A stretch of DNA of 15,572 bases from CAYRIH01 sp964424375. Its GTDB lineage: Bacteria; Patescibacteriota; Kazan-3B-28; UBA10110. Both the position numbers and the translations under genes were made by a program. Positions 5,600 through 12,844 of this stretch are shown here, piece by piece. Each line of letters starts with the position of its first letter. The first letter of the stretch is position 1. The stretch spans positions 1 through 15,572 of the forward strand of contig CAYRIH010000013.1 in NCBI GenBank assembly GCA_964424375.1, read 5' to 3'. The notes under the pieces were generated by a model. That model did no database searches. It was not told where the DNA came from and saw only the letters and a list, made by a program, of their open reading frames with translations.

Positions 5600-5752
5600 T
5601 TCATCTCCTTGGGATGCTTTGTGCACCTTCTTCTATTTCTTAAGATACTCTACCTTATCTTAGCCCTCCATCTTGTCTGGCACAGCCCCGCCAGCTGGCG
5701 GATGCGAAGACGGAAGCTCAAAGAGCAAAGGACGAGAACAGTAGGCAATTTC
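5600..5752 (-). promoter_or_regulatory. Long 5' leader of the 135-aa membrane protein gene
   Basis: From the -10 box at 5758-5753 to the ATG there are about 150 bases. The leader holds a perfect 14-base palindrome CCGCCAGCTGGCGG (5688-5701), a small GCTC-AAA-GAGC hairpin (5716-5726), and a purine-rich stretch leading to AAGGAG. Whether it is a regulatory leader or only carries a mobile palindrome is unknown. Confidence 0.45.
5688..5701. repeat. Perfect 14-base palindrome CCGCCAGCTGGCGG
   Basis: Self-complementary over all 14 bases and far GC-richer than its surroundings. It could be a repeat element, a protein-binding site or part of an RNA hairpin in the leader. Confidence 0.8.
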
Positions 5753-5781
5753 TTTATACAGCAAAAAGTGCTTCCAGTCAA
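5753..5781 (-). promoter_or_regulatory. Promoter of the 135-aa membrane protein gene
   Basis: On the minus strand TTGACT (5781-5776), 17-base spacer, TATAAA (5758-5753). It is the only strong promoter between the tRNA and this gene; just upstream of it CCTCGC-TAA-GCGGAGG (5803-5788) forms a hairpin followed by TTTT. Confidence 0.65.
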
Positions 5782-5884
5782 GGAAAACCTCCGCTTAGCG
5801 AGGACAGATTCTCATAAAAAACCAGCCTTAGTTTTAAATTTTGGCAGTCCATTTTTCCCGCAACTTGCCCCGTTAGAAATTTAG

Positions 5885-5958
5885 TGGTGGACCCAGGCAG
5901 AATCGAACTGCCGTCCCTGCAATGCGAATGCAGTGCATTACCACTGTGCTATAGGCCC
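5885..5958 (-). tRNA. tRNA-Ala (anticodon CGC)
   Basis: Read on the minus strand it starts GGGCCTA, has anticodon stem CTGCA/TGCAG around loop TTCGCAT (anticodon CGC, reading GCG), T-arm GGCAG-TTCGATT-CTGCC, and ends TGGGTCC-A-CCA with the CCA encoded. The acceptor stem has two G-U pairs and the D-stem is short (about 3 bp). The 5' end lies only 5 bases after the stop of the gene at 5964-6407, so it is cotranscribed with it or uses a promoter inside its 3' end (TTGTTG-18-TATATT). Confidence 0.95.
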
Positions 5959-5963
5959 ATAAC

Positions 5964-6407
5964 CTAAAAATAATATACCCAGATCAATATTAAAACAACA
6001 ACTACTATTTGAGTTAGCAATCCCCAAAACCAATTAGGTTTTATTTTCTGGACAATATCATGATAATAATGAAAAACCTGCCAAGTTTTATTTTGTTTTA
6101 CTTGAGGAAATATAATTCTAGATTGATTTATAAAATCTGGGAACAATCCCCAAAAAGCTCCAAAACCAGCTAAAACCAGATTATCTTTAAAGACAAAATA
6201 AACTAAAGCCATGCCAACTAAAACATCAATACTTGAAACTATTATTTGCCTGATACTCAAAAGTCCTTTTTCATCCACTCCATCACGATGTGGAATAGCA
6301 TCCAAGATTACATGAGATAAAACCACCAGTAAGGCTGTGGGCAAAGAAAAACTGCCCATCTTGACTGCAATCGCAGCACCAGTAATTAAATGTGGAACAG
6401 CTAACAT
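5964..6407 (-). CDS. Metal-dependent hydrolase-like membrane protein
   Basis: A 147-residue hydrophobic protein. The N-terminal pattern MLAVPHLITGAAIA, then LSHVILDAIPHRDG (about residues 30-43), and FWGLFPDFIN (about 85-94), gives the His/Asp series typical of the YdjM/DUF457-like membrane-bound metal-dependent hydrolase class. Several hydrophobic helices include a very clear C-terminal one ending in VYYF. The substrate is unknown. A TATAAA box (6422-6417) lies 9 bases before the ATG, so any leader is only 2-3 bases and there is no Shine-Dalgarno. The gene follows obg by 40 bases on the same strand and is followed 5 bases later by tRNA-Ala. Confidence 0.75.
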   Translation of the reverse strand: MLAVPHLITGAAIAVKMGSFSLPTALLVVLSHVILDAIPHRDGVDEKGLLSIRQIIVSSIDVLVGMALVYFVFKDNLVLAGFGAFWGLFPDFINQSRIIFPQVKQNKTWQVFHYYHDIVQKIKPNWFWGLLTQIVVVVLILIWVYYF

Positions 6408-6416
6408 TAAACTTCG

Positions 6417-6422
6417 TTTATA
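6417..6422 (-). promoter_or_regulatory. -10 box before the hydrolase-like gene
   Basis: TATAAA on the minus strand, 9 bases before the ATG; near-leaderless start predicted. No clear -35. Confidence 0.4.
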
Positions 6423-6446
6423 CTACGCTTAATAAATTAAACTTCT

Positions 6447-7721
6447 TTAAACTCCTTTATATTCAATAGTGTATTTCCCAATTTTTACTACATCATCATC
6501 TTTAGCTCCAATTTTTTTAAGTTCTGCCAATACTCCCATACGTTTTAATACTTTATATAATCTACCTAACGCTTGAGGGTGGTTTAAATCTGTTTTTTGA
6601 ACTAACTTCTCTACCTTATTTCCTTTAACTAAAAATTGTTTTCCTTTTTTACTCACTTCAAACTGATTCATTGGCAGATCATCAATGGTATATATTTTAA
6701 TACTTCGATCGGGATCTGGAATCTTTTTTAAAGTAACTATTACATCATAAAGCAAGTTTTTCAAACCTTGGTGGGTAACTGCAGAAATATAATGTATTGG
6801 CCAGTTATTAAACTTATATCTTTTAATACCTGCTAGCATTTTATTATCAATAACATCTATTTTATTCAGAACAACTATCTGAGGCTTTTGGGCTAATTTA
6901 GGATTGTATTTTTTTAATTCAGAATTGATAGTATTAAAATCTTTTTTAATAGTGGTTGATGTGGCATCAATTATATGAATCAATATCTTGGTTCGTTCAA
7001 TATGTTTGAGAAAATTTATTCCCAGCCCCTTACCTTGATGGGCTCCTTTGATTAGCCCCGGAATATCAGCCGCCAAAAATCTATGACCAGTAAAATTCAC
7101 AATTCCCAAATTAGGAATTAGAGTAGTAAAAGCATACTCTGCAATTTTGGGTTTAGCATTAGATATTACAGACAGTAAAGTAGATTTACCAGCCGAAGGC
7201 AACCCGATAATTCCAACTTCTGCTACCATTTTTAAACGCAGAATTATTTCTCGTTCTTCGCCTGGTTCCCCCAAATCTGCAAATCTAGGTGTCTGAAAAC
7301 TGGCTCTGGCAAAATGGGCATTCCCAAATCCGCCTGTGCCACCTCTAGCTAGCAAAAACTTTTCTCCAGATTCATCAAGATCGGCGATTATATATTCTTC
7401 TCGCTTGCCCCGTTGTTTTTCTTTAAACGATATAACCTGTGTACCAACTGGAACATTTATTTCTAAATCATTACCAGCCTTGCCAGCCATCTTCTTAGGC
7501 TTGCCAGACTGACCAGCTAGAGCCGTAACATGTCTATGACGCAAAAACCTAGCTAAACTAGTTTCGTTATGATCGGCCGTTAGATAAATACTGCCGCCGT
7601 TGCCGCCGTTGCCGCCATCTGGACCACCTTTGGCAACATATCTTTCTCTGCGAAAACTAACTAGGCCATTTCCCCCCTTGCCAGCTTTAGCTGTTATCTT
7701 AACTTCATCTGCAAATGCCAT
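6447..7721 (-). CDS. obg: GTPase Obg
   Basis: Essential GTP-binding protein that acts in maturation of the large ribosomal subunit. The glycine-rich Obg domain fills residues 1-160 (KAGKGGNGLVSFRRERYV, then the GGPDGGNGGNGGS loop). The GTPase domain has the P-loop GLPSAGKST (173-181), TT of switch I (199-200), DIPG (219-222) and NKID (286-289). The C-terminal OCT domain spans about 353-424, starting FEVSKKGKQFLVKG. All three domains are complete, and 424 residues is normal. A TATAAT box (7736-7731) lies 9 bases before the ATG, leaving a leader of 2-3 bases and no Shine-Dalgarno. Upstream, a terminator isolates it from the cohesin gene. Confidence 0.97.
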   Translation of the reverse strand: MAFADEVKITAKAGKGGNGLVSFRRERYVAKGGPDGGNGGNGGSIYLTADHNETSLARFLRHRHVTALAGQSGKPKKMAGKAGNDLEINVPVGTQVISFKEKQRGKREEYIIADLDESGEKFLLARGGTGGFGNAHFARASFQTPRFADLGEPGEEREIILRLKMVAEVGIIGLPSAGKSTLLSVISNAKPKIAEYAFTTLIPNLGIVNFTGHRFLAADIPGLIKGAHQGKGLGINFLKHIERTKILIHIIDATSTTIKKDFNTINSELKKYNPKLAQKPQIVVLNKIDVIDNKMLAGIKRYKFNNWPIHYISAVTHQGLKNLLYDVIVTLKKIPDPDRSIKIYTIDDLPMNQFEVSKKGKQFLVKGNKVEKLVQKTDLNHPQALGRLYKVLKRMGVLAELKKIGAKDDDVVKIGKYTIEYKGV

Positions 7722-7730
7722 AACATTTTT

Positions 7731-7736
7731 ATTATA
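7731..7736 (-). promoter_or_regulatory. -10 box before obg
   Basis: Perfect TATAAT on the minus strand 9 bases before the obg ATG; near-leaderless start predicted. Confidence 0.55.
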
Positions 7737-7752
7737 CCTATTAAACTAATAT

Positions 7753-7779
7753 AAAAACTCTTTCCGATTTTGGAAAGAG
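7753..7779 (-). terminator. Intrinsic terminator after the cohesin gene
   Basis: On the minus strand CTCTTTCC (7779-7772), 6-base loop, GGAAAGAG (7765-7758), then TTTTT. It closes the cohesin transcript just before the obg promoter. Confidence 0.85.
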
Positions 7780-7807
7780 CTTAAATTTATTATATTTTTT
7801 ATTATTT

Positions 7808-7836
7808 CTAGATTCCGGATCGGGGTCTGGAATGAC
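7808..7836. repeat. Single diverged copy of the GTCATTCTGG-type palindrome
   Basis: ATTCCGGA (7812-7819) pairs with TCTGGAAT (7826-7833), one G-U pair, loop TCGGGG, flanked by CTAG on the left and GAC on the right as in the 4251-4411 copies. It lies 11 bases beyond the cohesin gene stop. Confidence 0.65.
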
Positions 7837-7847
7837 AAGAAGGAGGT

Positions 7848-9062
7848 TTAGGTATTAAACCATTTTCTTTTTACTAAGTAGGCTACAGCACCATTAAACA
7901 GGAGCAGGCCTCCGAACAAAGGGATGAAACCAATTCCCGTTCTTACCATAAAGCCATAAAATGTGCTAGATTTACCATCAGTTCTAGTTAGAGTAACTGG
8001 ATATAATTTATCCTCTGAGATATTAACACTAGAACAGTAAGCCCTCACAACAACCTTATTATTACTCCAAGATATAATACTAGAGGATAGCGAACTCATT
8101 GATATATTTCCTTGAGCTGATCCAAAATTTTGACCATAAATATCAACTATCACATCAGTGCCTTTTTCACCTTCGCTAGGAACAATACTGGTAATAATAG
8201 GACCATTCCCATCAACTAAATAAGTGTAACCACTATAAATAGCTTCCTGGCTATCAGTCCTTTTAATCTTTACCTGATGCGGACCACTATTACTAGTAAT
8301 GGTAATTTGAGGAACAACTATTACTATCTCTGTATCAGCCCAGGAAGTGATGCTGGCAGATCTAGTTCCTATATATACACTGCCTGTAGTTGTATCAAAA
8401 TTACTTCCATAAATATGCATAATAATATCCGTGTTAGCCAGCCCAGAAGTTGGATTAATGCTACTAATACTTGGGCTATCATCACCAGCAGTAATAGTAT
8501 ATGTAGCTGAGGTAACCCCGCCTAAAATATCAGCAGGATCACCATTGGTATCAAAACCTGCCACATTAGTATCAGTAGTAGAGCCTAATGTAAAATCAAA
8601 GTCTAAAGTAACTGCACTGTTAACTGATACTTTTGATTCAAAAGTAAGATTAGCAATTGTTCCAGTGCCGTTAGAATAAGTAGCGCTTTCACCAGCGGCA
8701 GGAGCTAAAATGACCGGAGCCATCATAATTCGACCGCTAGAATTAGCTGTAGAAGGTGAAGACATGCTCACTGCTTGGCTGGGATAAAAACTAGTTACAT
8801 ACGAACCACTAATAAACTCCAGTTCAGAAGTATTAAAAGTTATTATAACATCTGCACCAGATGAATAATCACCATTGGTATTTACTACAATAGCTGTAGA
8901 AAATTGGTTGCTAGCATTCACCGCTATCGTTCCAGAAGCAGGACTGAAATATAGCCGTGCCGGTTTAGTCCCAGACCCTATGGGTGCAGTTTGAGCACCT
9001 ACAGATATGGGCAAACCTATTAAATACAGAGTAGCTAAACTAATTGTGAGTAATTTTTTCAT
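7848..9062 (-). CDS. Membrane-anchored cohesin and IPT/TIG surface protein
   Basis: A 404-residue exported protein. A signal peptide (1-23, probable cut after VGA) is followed by a cohesin-like domain at about 35-192: LYFSPASGTIAVN, a FSTAIVVNTNGDYSSGADVI strand pair, the FNTSELEFISG motif and the closing DILGGVTSATYTI strand. Two IPT/TIG domains follow (198-282 and 288-373), each opening SI.P..G and containing IYG.NF. The C-terminus is a membrane helix (376-397) followed by KRKW, so the body is held outside the cell. Cohesins bind dockerin modules, and the adjacent upstream operon encodes two proteins ending in dockerin sequences. It has its own perfect promoter and terminator. The ligand and purpose (attachment, surface layer, host contact) are not shown by the sequence. 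Confidence 0.8.
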   Translation of the reverse strand: MKKLLTISLATLYLIGLPISVGAQTAPIGSGTKPARLYFSPASGTIAVNASNQFSTAIVVNTNGDYSSGADVIITFNTSELEFISGSYVTSFYPSQAVSMSSPSTANSSGRIMMAPVILAPAAGESATYSNGTGTIANLTFESKVSVNSAVTLDFDFTLGSTTDTNVAGFDTNGDPADILGGVTSATYTITAGDDSPSISSINPTSGLANTDIIMHIYGSNFDTTTGSVYIGTRSASITSWADTEIVIVVPQITITSNSGPHQVKIKRTDSQEAIYSGYTYLVDGNGPIITSIVPSEGEKGTDVIVDIYGQNFGSAQGNISMSSLSSSIISWSNNKVVVRAYCSSVNISEDKLYPVTLTRTDGKSSTFYGFMVRTGIGFIPLFGGLLLFNGAVAYLVKRKWFNT

Positions 9063-9088
9063 TTTGTTTTTATTTGCTCTATTATTTT

Positions 9089-9117
9089 ATTATACTATAC
9101 TTTAAGCTTTCTGTCAA
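9089..9117 (-). promoter_or_regulatory. Perfect consensus promoter of the cohesin gene
   Basis: TTGACA (9117-9112), 17-base spacer, TATAAT (9094-9089). The 26 bases from the -10 to the ATG are A-rich with no Shine-Dalgarno, ending AAAAACAAA before ATG. Confidence 0.9.
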
Positions 9118-9127
9118 GAGGCATTTA

Positions 9128-9700
9128 TCAGTTAACACCCATCAATAATGCTTGCATATCTAGAGTATTGATTACCCCATCTTGATTAATATCTTCAACC
9201 CCTAAGTAATCTGCTCCTAATAAATTGAATGTGCCTAGATTAACTAAGATAGAATCTCGGTTGCTATCTATAGAAAAAGTGACTGTTTGAGTCTGGGTAG
9301 TAGGAGCTGATACCCGTAAAATGTAATCTCCACCAGGCAAATCTACATTAAAGGAATAGCTTAATCTTTGGCTTAAATCTACTTGAGAGGCAGAATAAAC
9401 TAACTGATTGTCTGGGTAAGCCATAACATCAATCTTAGCCGATTTAGGCGTATTTACGGCCTGATAACGAACTGATATCAGCCTATTTGGATTAGTAGAT
9501 TGAGTAGTGATTTTTTCTTCATAAACATTTGAACTAAAGGCCTTTACATATTCGTTAAAATTATCAGGATAAATTAAGGCAAAAGTTGATCCAATTAAAC
9601 AAATGGCTGACACAGATACTAAAACTCCCAGAAATCTCGGCAGTTTTGAGTTAAGCCCAATTGGCAAACCTAAATTATTTTTATTTCTTTTCTTCTCCAT
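9128..9700 (-). CDS. Membrane protein with C-terminal half-dockerin, 190 aa
   Basis: A basic N-terminus is followed by a membrane helix (about 24-44), then a predicted beta-sandwich (about 70-150: ISVRYQAVNTPKSAKIDVMA, LSYSFNVDLPGGDYILRVSA), and at the end one dockerin-type calcium loop. That loop is complete: Asp170, Asn172, Asp174, Gly175, Ile177, Asn178 and Asp181 in DINQDGVINTLDMQALL. Ordinary dockerins have two such loops; the second is absent, and the protein stops 5 residues after the helix. It is the last gene of the operon, starting 2 bases after the upstream stop. Its stop is UGA followed directly in frame by UAA. A partner role with the cohesin protein is inferred. Confidence 0.75.
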   Translation of the reverse strand: MEKKRNKNNLGLPIGLNSKLPRFLGVLVSVSAICLIGSTFALIYPDNFNEYVKAFSSNVYEEKITTQSTNPNRLISVRYQAVNTPKSAKIDVMAYPDNQLVYSASQVDLSQRLSYSFNVDLPGGDYILRVSAPTTQTQTVTFSIDSNRDSILVNLGTFNLLGADYLGVEDINQDGVINTLDMQALLMGVN

Positions 9701-9702
9701 TA

Positions 9703-12519
9703 TTAGGGTAGTTCACTTTCTTTCCACCAGTTACCAAATAAGAATGAGACATCCAGGCTGTTAATAACATTATCATTATTAAAGTCTGGCAATAGACCTG
9801 CTATGGTGCTCCAGAAGTCTTGAGTCAATCTGGTGTAGTCTATGGAGTTAATGATATTGTCTCTGGGAGCTGGGACAATATCTCCAGCTATTAGTTCTGG
9901 GAAAGACATAGCATAGGTAGGATTATCAGCATCAATAGTAATCTTGCCGGCAAAAGGAGTAGTGGCTTTCCTCCAGAGATGTCTAGTAGATCTAAGATAA
10001 CCAACATAAGTACTGGTATCAGCTACATAACCTGTTTCAATGTTTACTTGAATGCTAGCTATTTTAGTATTTGAATCGTAGTCATCTGCTGTTAGATTAT
10101 CTGCCTGGATAGTATAGGTATCTGGATTAGTTTCACTCTCTTCATAAAGACGGAAGGTGAAGCTAGGATAATTAAGATTATCTGATACTCCCCCTTCTAC
10201 TGGAGCTGTGAGATTAAGGGTGATGGCGAGATACGGATTACCAGATTCCGAAACCATAATATAACCAATTACAGAATGGGTAATCTGACTATTAACAGAA
10301 GCACCAGTAATGGTAAATGAAAATTCTTGATCCAAGTTAGCTGGATCTATAGTATCTAAAATTTTAACATGTAAATTCACAGCCGATTCAGTAGGCGGAA
10401 TCGCTCCAGTTGGATCAAAATAAGTACCAGCAGGATCAACAATACCAGCCAGCTGGGTTTCTATATCGGTAATAAAGTTAATACCTTCATTAAAACTACT
10501 ATTTTTAGTGATGTTAACAGTAAATATTATCAGACCGCCTGGAGCTGGATTTTTATGATCTTCTATTAGAAATAGTGAAAAATCACCAATTACACTGCCA
10601 TCCGTAATATCTATTTTACCTTCCAAAGGATTCGGTTCAGTATAAAGGTCTGGTCTATCCGGATCTGTAACTATAGTCCTAATGTAGAAAGGTATGTCAT
10701 TAGCTATAGGAGCCTCATTAGTAGTTGTTAGAGTAATGGTTGTAGTATAGCCGCCTGAACCATCAAAGTTAATAGTTACAGGATCAGCAGTAATACCACT
10801 GGCTGAGGTTGCCATAGTTAACACTACTGTATTAAGAATATCCTTAAATTCATCTATCGGGGTAAGCATCACCTCATAATTTATTTGATTTCCTCTTTCC
10901 ACTGATTTATGATTATCGCCCACAAAAACAATATCACCCATTTTTACATTTTCATCTGTCTCAACAATATATCTAAAATTCAAGCTCTCGACCCAAGGTG
11001 GGTAATAAGTATTATCAACAGTCTGCATATAAATCCTAAATTGGACTTTATCCACTAAACTAAGATCTAAACTGCTAAATTTAGCTGCCAGTTCGCTGGC
11101 TGATTCATTATAATTTAGCGAAACAAATTCAATTGGACCCAAATAATTACCATCGATATCAATAAGTTTGATGGCAAACTCAACTTGAGAGTTAAAATCA
11201 GACAAACTGGCTAGGGCGTCAAAACCATCTAAAGAAAGTATATGAGCAGTAGCAACACCGTCATATATAGGATATTCTGGTGAATAATAAGTACCTTTTA
11301 GTTGTGCCACTCCCTCAATAGTAAATAATTGGCTGATACCACTGGCAATTAGAGCGTCAAGGTCGCTAGTATAATTATAAGCTTCCACTTTAATCTTGTA
11401 ATCGTTACTTCCAGGATAGGCTACAACTGGGATCTCCCAAAGATAGGTATAGACCTGAGGCATTCCAGCTGTCAGAATCACATTTTCTTCAATAACCAGC
11501 CATTCACTATCATTTCCTTCTGACATATAGTAGAGATTATAATAATCTGGATCAGGATCTTGGGGAAGGCTCTGAATCTTCCATTTTATATTCTCTGTAT
11601 CCCCTATATACCAAAGATCAATTTCAGTTGGAGAGATAATCATTAATGTTGAAGAATCATTATCAAGGATAGTAACTGTATGTGTACTAGAATCACCTAA
11701 AATTCCACCAGTAATAGTCAGAAGGGTAATCATGAAATCTTCAGGCCCTTCAATCTCTAAATCATCATAAATATCAAAAGTAATCATTTGAGAACCAGAT
11801 ACTCCACCAGGAAATGTAAGTGTCCCAGCGCCTTGATCAGTGTAATCATTTGGGTCAGTAGTAATATCAGTTATTTGATATGTAACTATAACATCAGGTG
11901 GATCAGGATCTACCATGCCACCTGGTGTATAGATAACTTCTACGCTATGAGTACCAGCACCTTCACCAACGCTAGAAGTATCTGTAACAAATTCAACTGT
12001 ATTTGATTCGACTGGAATATTACTATCGGCAATAGTGAAAGCACCACTTATGCCTTCAACTAATGGGATTATCACACCAGCTTGATAAGCTGCTACTTTA
12101 ATCATATATAATCCGGGAGTCATATCAGTTATAGTCCAATTATAAGTTTGAGGAAGAGGAGGCTCAAATGGAAAAACTAAATGATCAATTTCTAACCAAT
12201 TACCCCAGCTGCTTGTATTAGGATCAAGATATGAATAATCTAATTCAAAATGGTCTATCTCTATAAGTGGATCATCAATAATAGCTGTCCATTCTATGGT
12301 GCCTATAACATCATCAATAAACCAGACATCATCTGCGGCCGGCGATATAATAGAAATCTCATCAGCCGCTTTAACTGATTTTACCCAATAAGTATTATAG
12401 GCCCAATAACCAGCGCCAATTATTACAAAACTTAGAGCAATAACTAAGTGAGTTGCCCAACTCGGTTGTGGTTTTGGTTGATGTTTAATAACCTGACTTA
12501 ATGTTTCTATAAACTTCAT
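9703..12519 (-). CDS. Large surface protein with KRE9-like, Calx-beta and dockerin domains
   Basis: A 938-residue protein with an N-terminal membrane helix (about 23-44; possible cleavage after VKA at 49-51). The order of domains is: KRE9/KNH-like (about 53-165), Calx-beta (174-288, with DPNDYTDQGAGTLTF and the closing VTILDND), a second KRE9-like domain (291-402), a beta-rich region (405-520), two related domains (about 526-640 and 643-757, opening GDIVFVGDNHKSVERGNQI and GDFSLFLIEDHKNPAPGGLI), a further beta domain with YLRSTRHLWRKA (760-878), and a C-terminal dockerin. The second dockerin loop is intact (Asp912, Asn914, Asp916, Asn920, Asp923); the first has Pro883 and Pro885 where Asp and Asn are expected. 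It starts 1 base after the 98-aa gene. Calx-beta and dockerin domains bind calcium, so assembly is probably calcium dependent. Confidence 0.8.
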   Translation of the reverse strand: MKFIETLSQVIKHQPKPQPSWATHLVIALSFVIIGAGYWAYNTYWVKSVKAADEISIISPAADDVWFIDDVIGTIEWTAIIDDPLIEIDHFELDYSYLDPNTSSWGNWLEIDHLVFPFEPPLPQTYNWTITDMTPGLYMIKVAAYQAGVIIPLVEGISGAFTIADSNIPVESNTVEFVTDTSSVGEGAGTHSVEVIYTPGGMVDPDPPDVIVTYQITDITTDPNDYTDQGAGTLTFPGGVSGSQMITFDIYDDLEIEGPEDFMITLLTITGGILGDSSTHTVTILDNDSSTLMIISPTEIDLWYIGDTENIKWKIQSLPQDPDPDYYNLYYMSEGNDSEWLVIEENVILTAGMPQVYTYLWEIPVVAYPGSNDYKIKVEAYNYTSDLDALIASGISQLFTIEGVAQLKGTYYSPEYPIYDGVATAHILSLDGFDALASLSDFNSQVEFAIKLIDIDGNYLGPIEFVSLNYNESASELAAKFSSLDLSLVDKVQFRIYMQTVDNTYYPPWVESLNFRYIVETDENVKMGDIVFVGDNHKSVERGNQINYEVMLTPIDEFKDILNTVVLTMATSASGITADPVTINFDGSGGYTTTITLTTTNEAPIANDIPFYIRTIVTDPDRPDLYTEPNPLEGKIDITDGSVIGDFSLFLIEDHKNPAPGGLIIFTVNITKNSSFNEGINFITDIETQLAGIVDPAGTYFDPTGAIPPTESAVNLHVKILDTIDPANLDQEFSFTITGASVNSQITHSVIGYIMVSESGNPYLAITLNLTAPVEGGVSDNLNYPSFTFRLYEESETNPDTYTIQADNLTADDYDSNTKIASIQVNIETGYVADTSTYVGYLRSTRHLWRKATTPFAGKITIDADNPTYAMSFPELIAGDIVPAPRDNIINSIDYTRLTQDFWSTIAGLLPDFNNDNVINSLDVSFLFGNWWKESELP

Positions 12520-12520
12520 A

Positions 12521-12817
12521 TTAATTAAGCATTAATCTGTTACCTTCTATCTTGAAGCTGTCTGTTGGATCAACAGAGTAATTACCTTCAAAGAACATAA
12601 AGTGACCTGGTTCTGATCCACCAGTGACATCAATAAGTATTTCTTTACTTTCTTGAGCAGCTCTAAGACCAAAGAGTTCTAAAAGATCTCCAATTTGATC
12701 GCTAAATAAGACTAGGGCTGTTATGGCTAAGATGGCTAAGATTAGCATTCCAAGCTTGAAAGCCTTAGTTCGGTACCAGGGAGTTACAGTATTATCTAAT
12801 GAGTAATTTTTTTGCAT
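12521..12817 (-). CDS. Small membrane protein, first gene of the dockerin operon, 98 aa
   Basis: I recognise no family. A polar N-terminus (1-18) is followed by one clear membrane helix (about 20-38, FKLGMLILAILAITALVLF), an amphipathic stretch and a beta-rich C-terminal part (57-98: ILIDVTGGSEPGHFMFFEGN and onward) ending RLMLN. The C-terminal part is probably outside the cell by the positive-inside rule, since Arg and Lys precede the helix. The gene is led by a perfect promoter and is followed after 1 base by the 938-aa dockerin gene, so all three operon proteins are made together. All three have an N-terminal membrane helix. It may help to export, hold or assemble the larger partners, but that is only context. 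Confidence 0.75.
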   Translation of the reverse strand: MQKNYSLDNTVTPWYRTKAFKLGMLILAILAITALVLFSDQIGDLLELFGLRAAQESKEILIDVTGGSEPGHFMFFEGNYSVDPTDSFKIEGNRLMLN

Positions 12818-12844
12818 TTTATTTTTGTTTTAGGGTATTAGTTT

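Noticed and set aside
9128..9130. UGA read as glycine (Gracilibacteria/Absconditabacteria code)
   Set aside because: Read-through would add one residue only, and all other genes are full length without internal UGA, so sense use of UGA is not supported.
11788..12006. Plus-strand ORF inside the 938-aa gene, and similar ones at 8277-8510 and 8431-8679
   Set aside because: They are antisense to well-supported domains, without promoters or ribosome binding sites.
7848..12817. Cellulosome for plant polysaccharide breakdown
   Set aside because: No glycoside hydrolase or carbohydrate-binding module is recognisable in any of the four proteins; cohesin and dockerin alone do not show that function.
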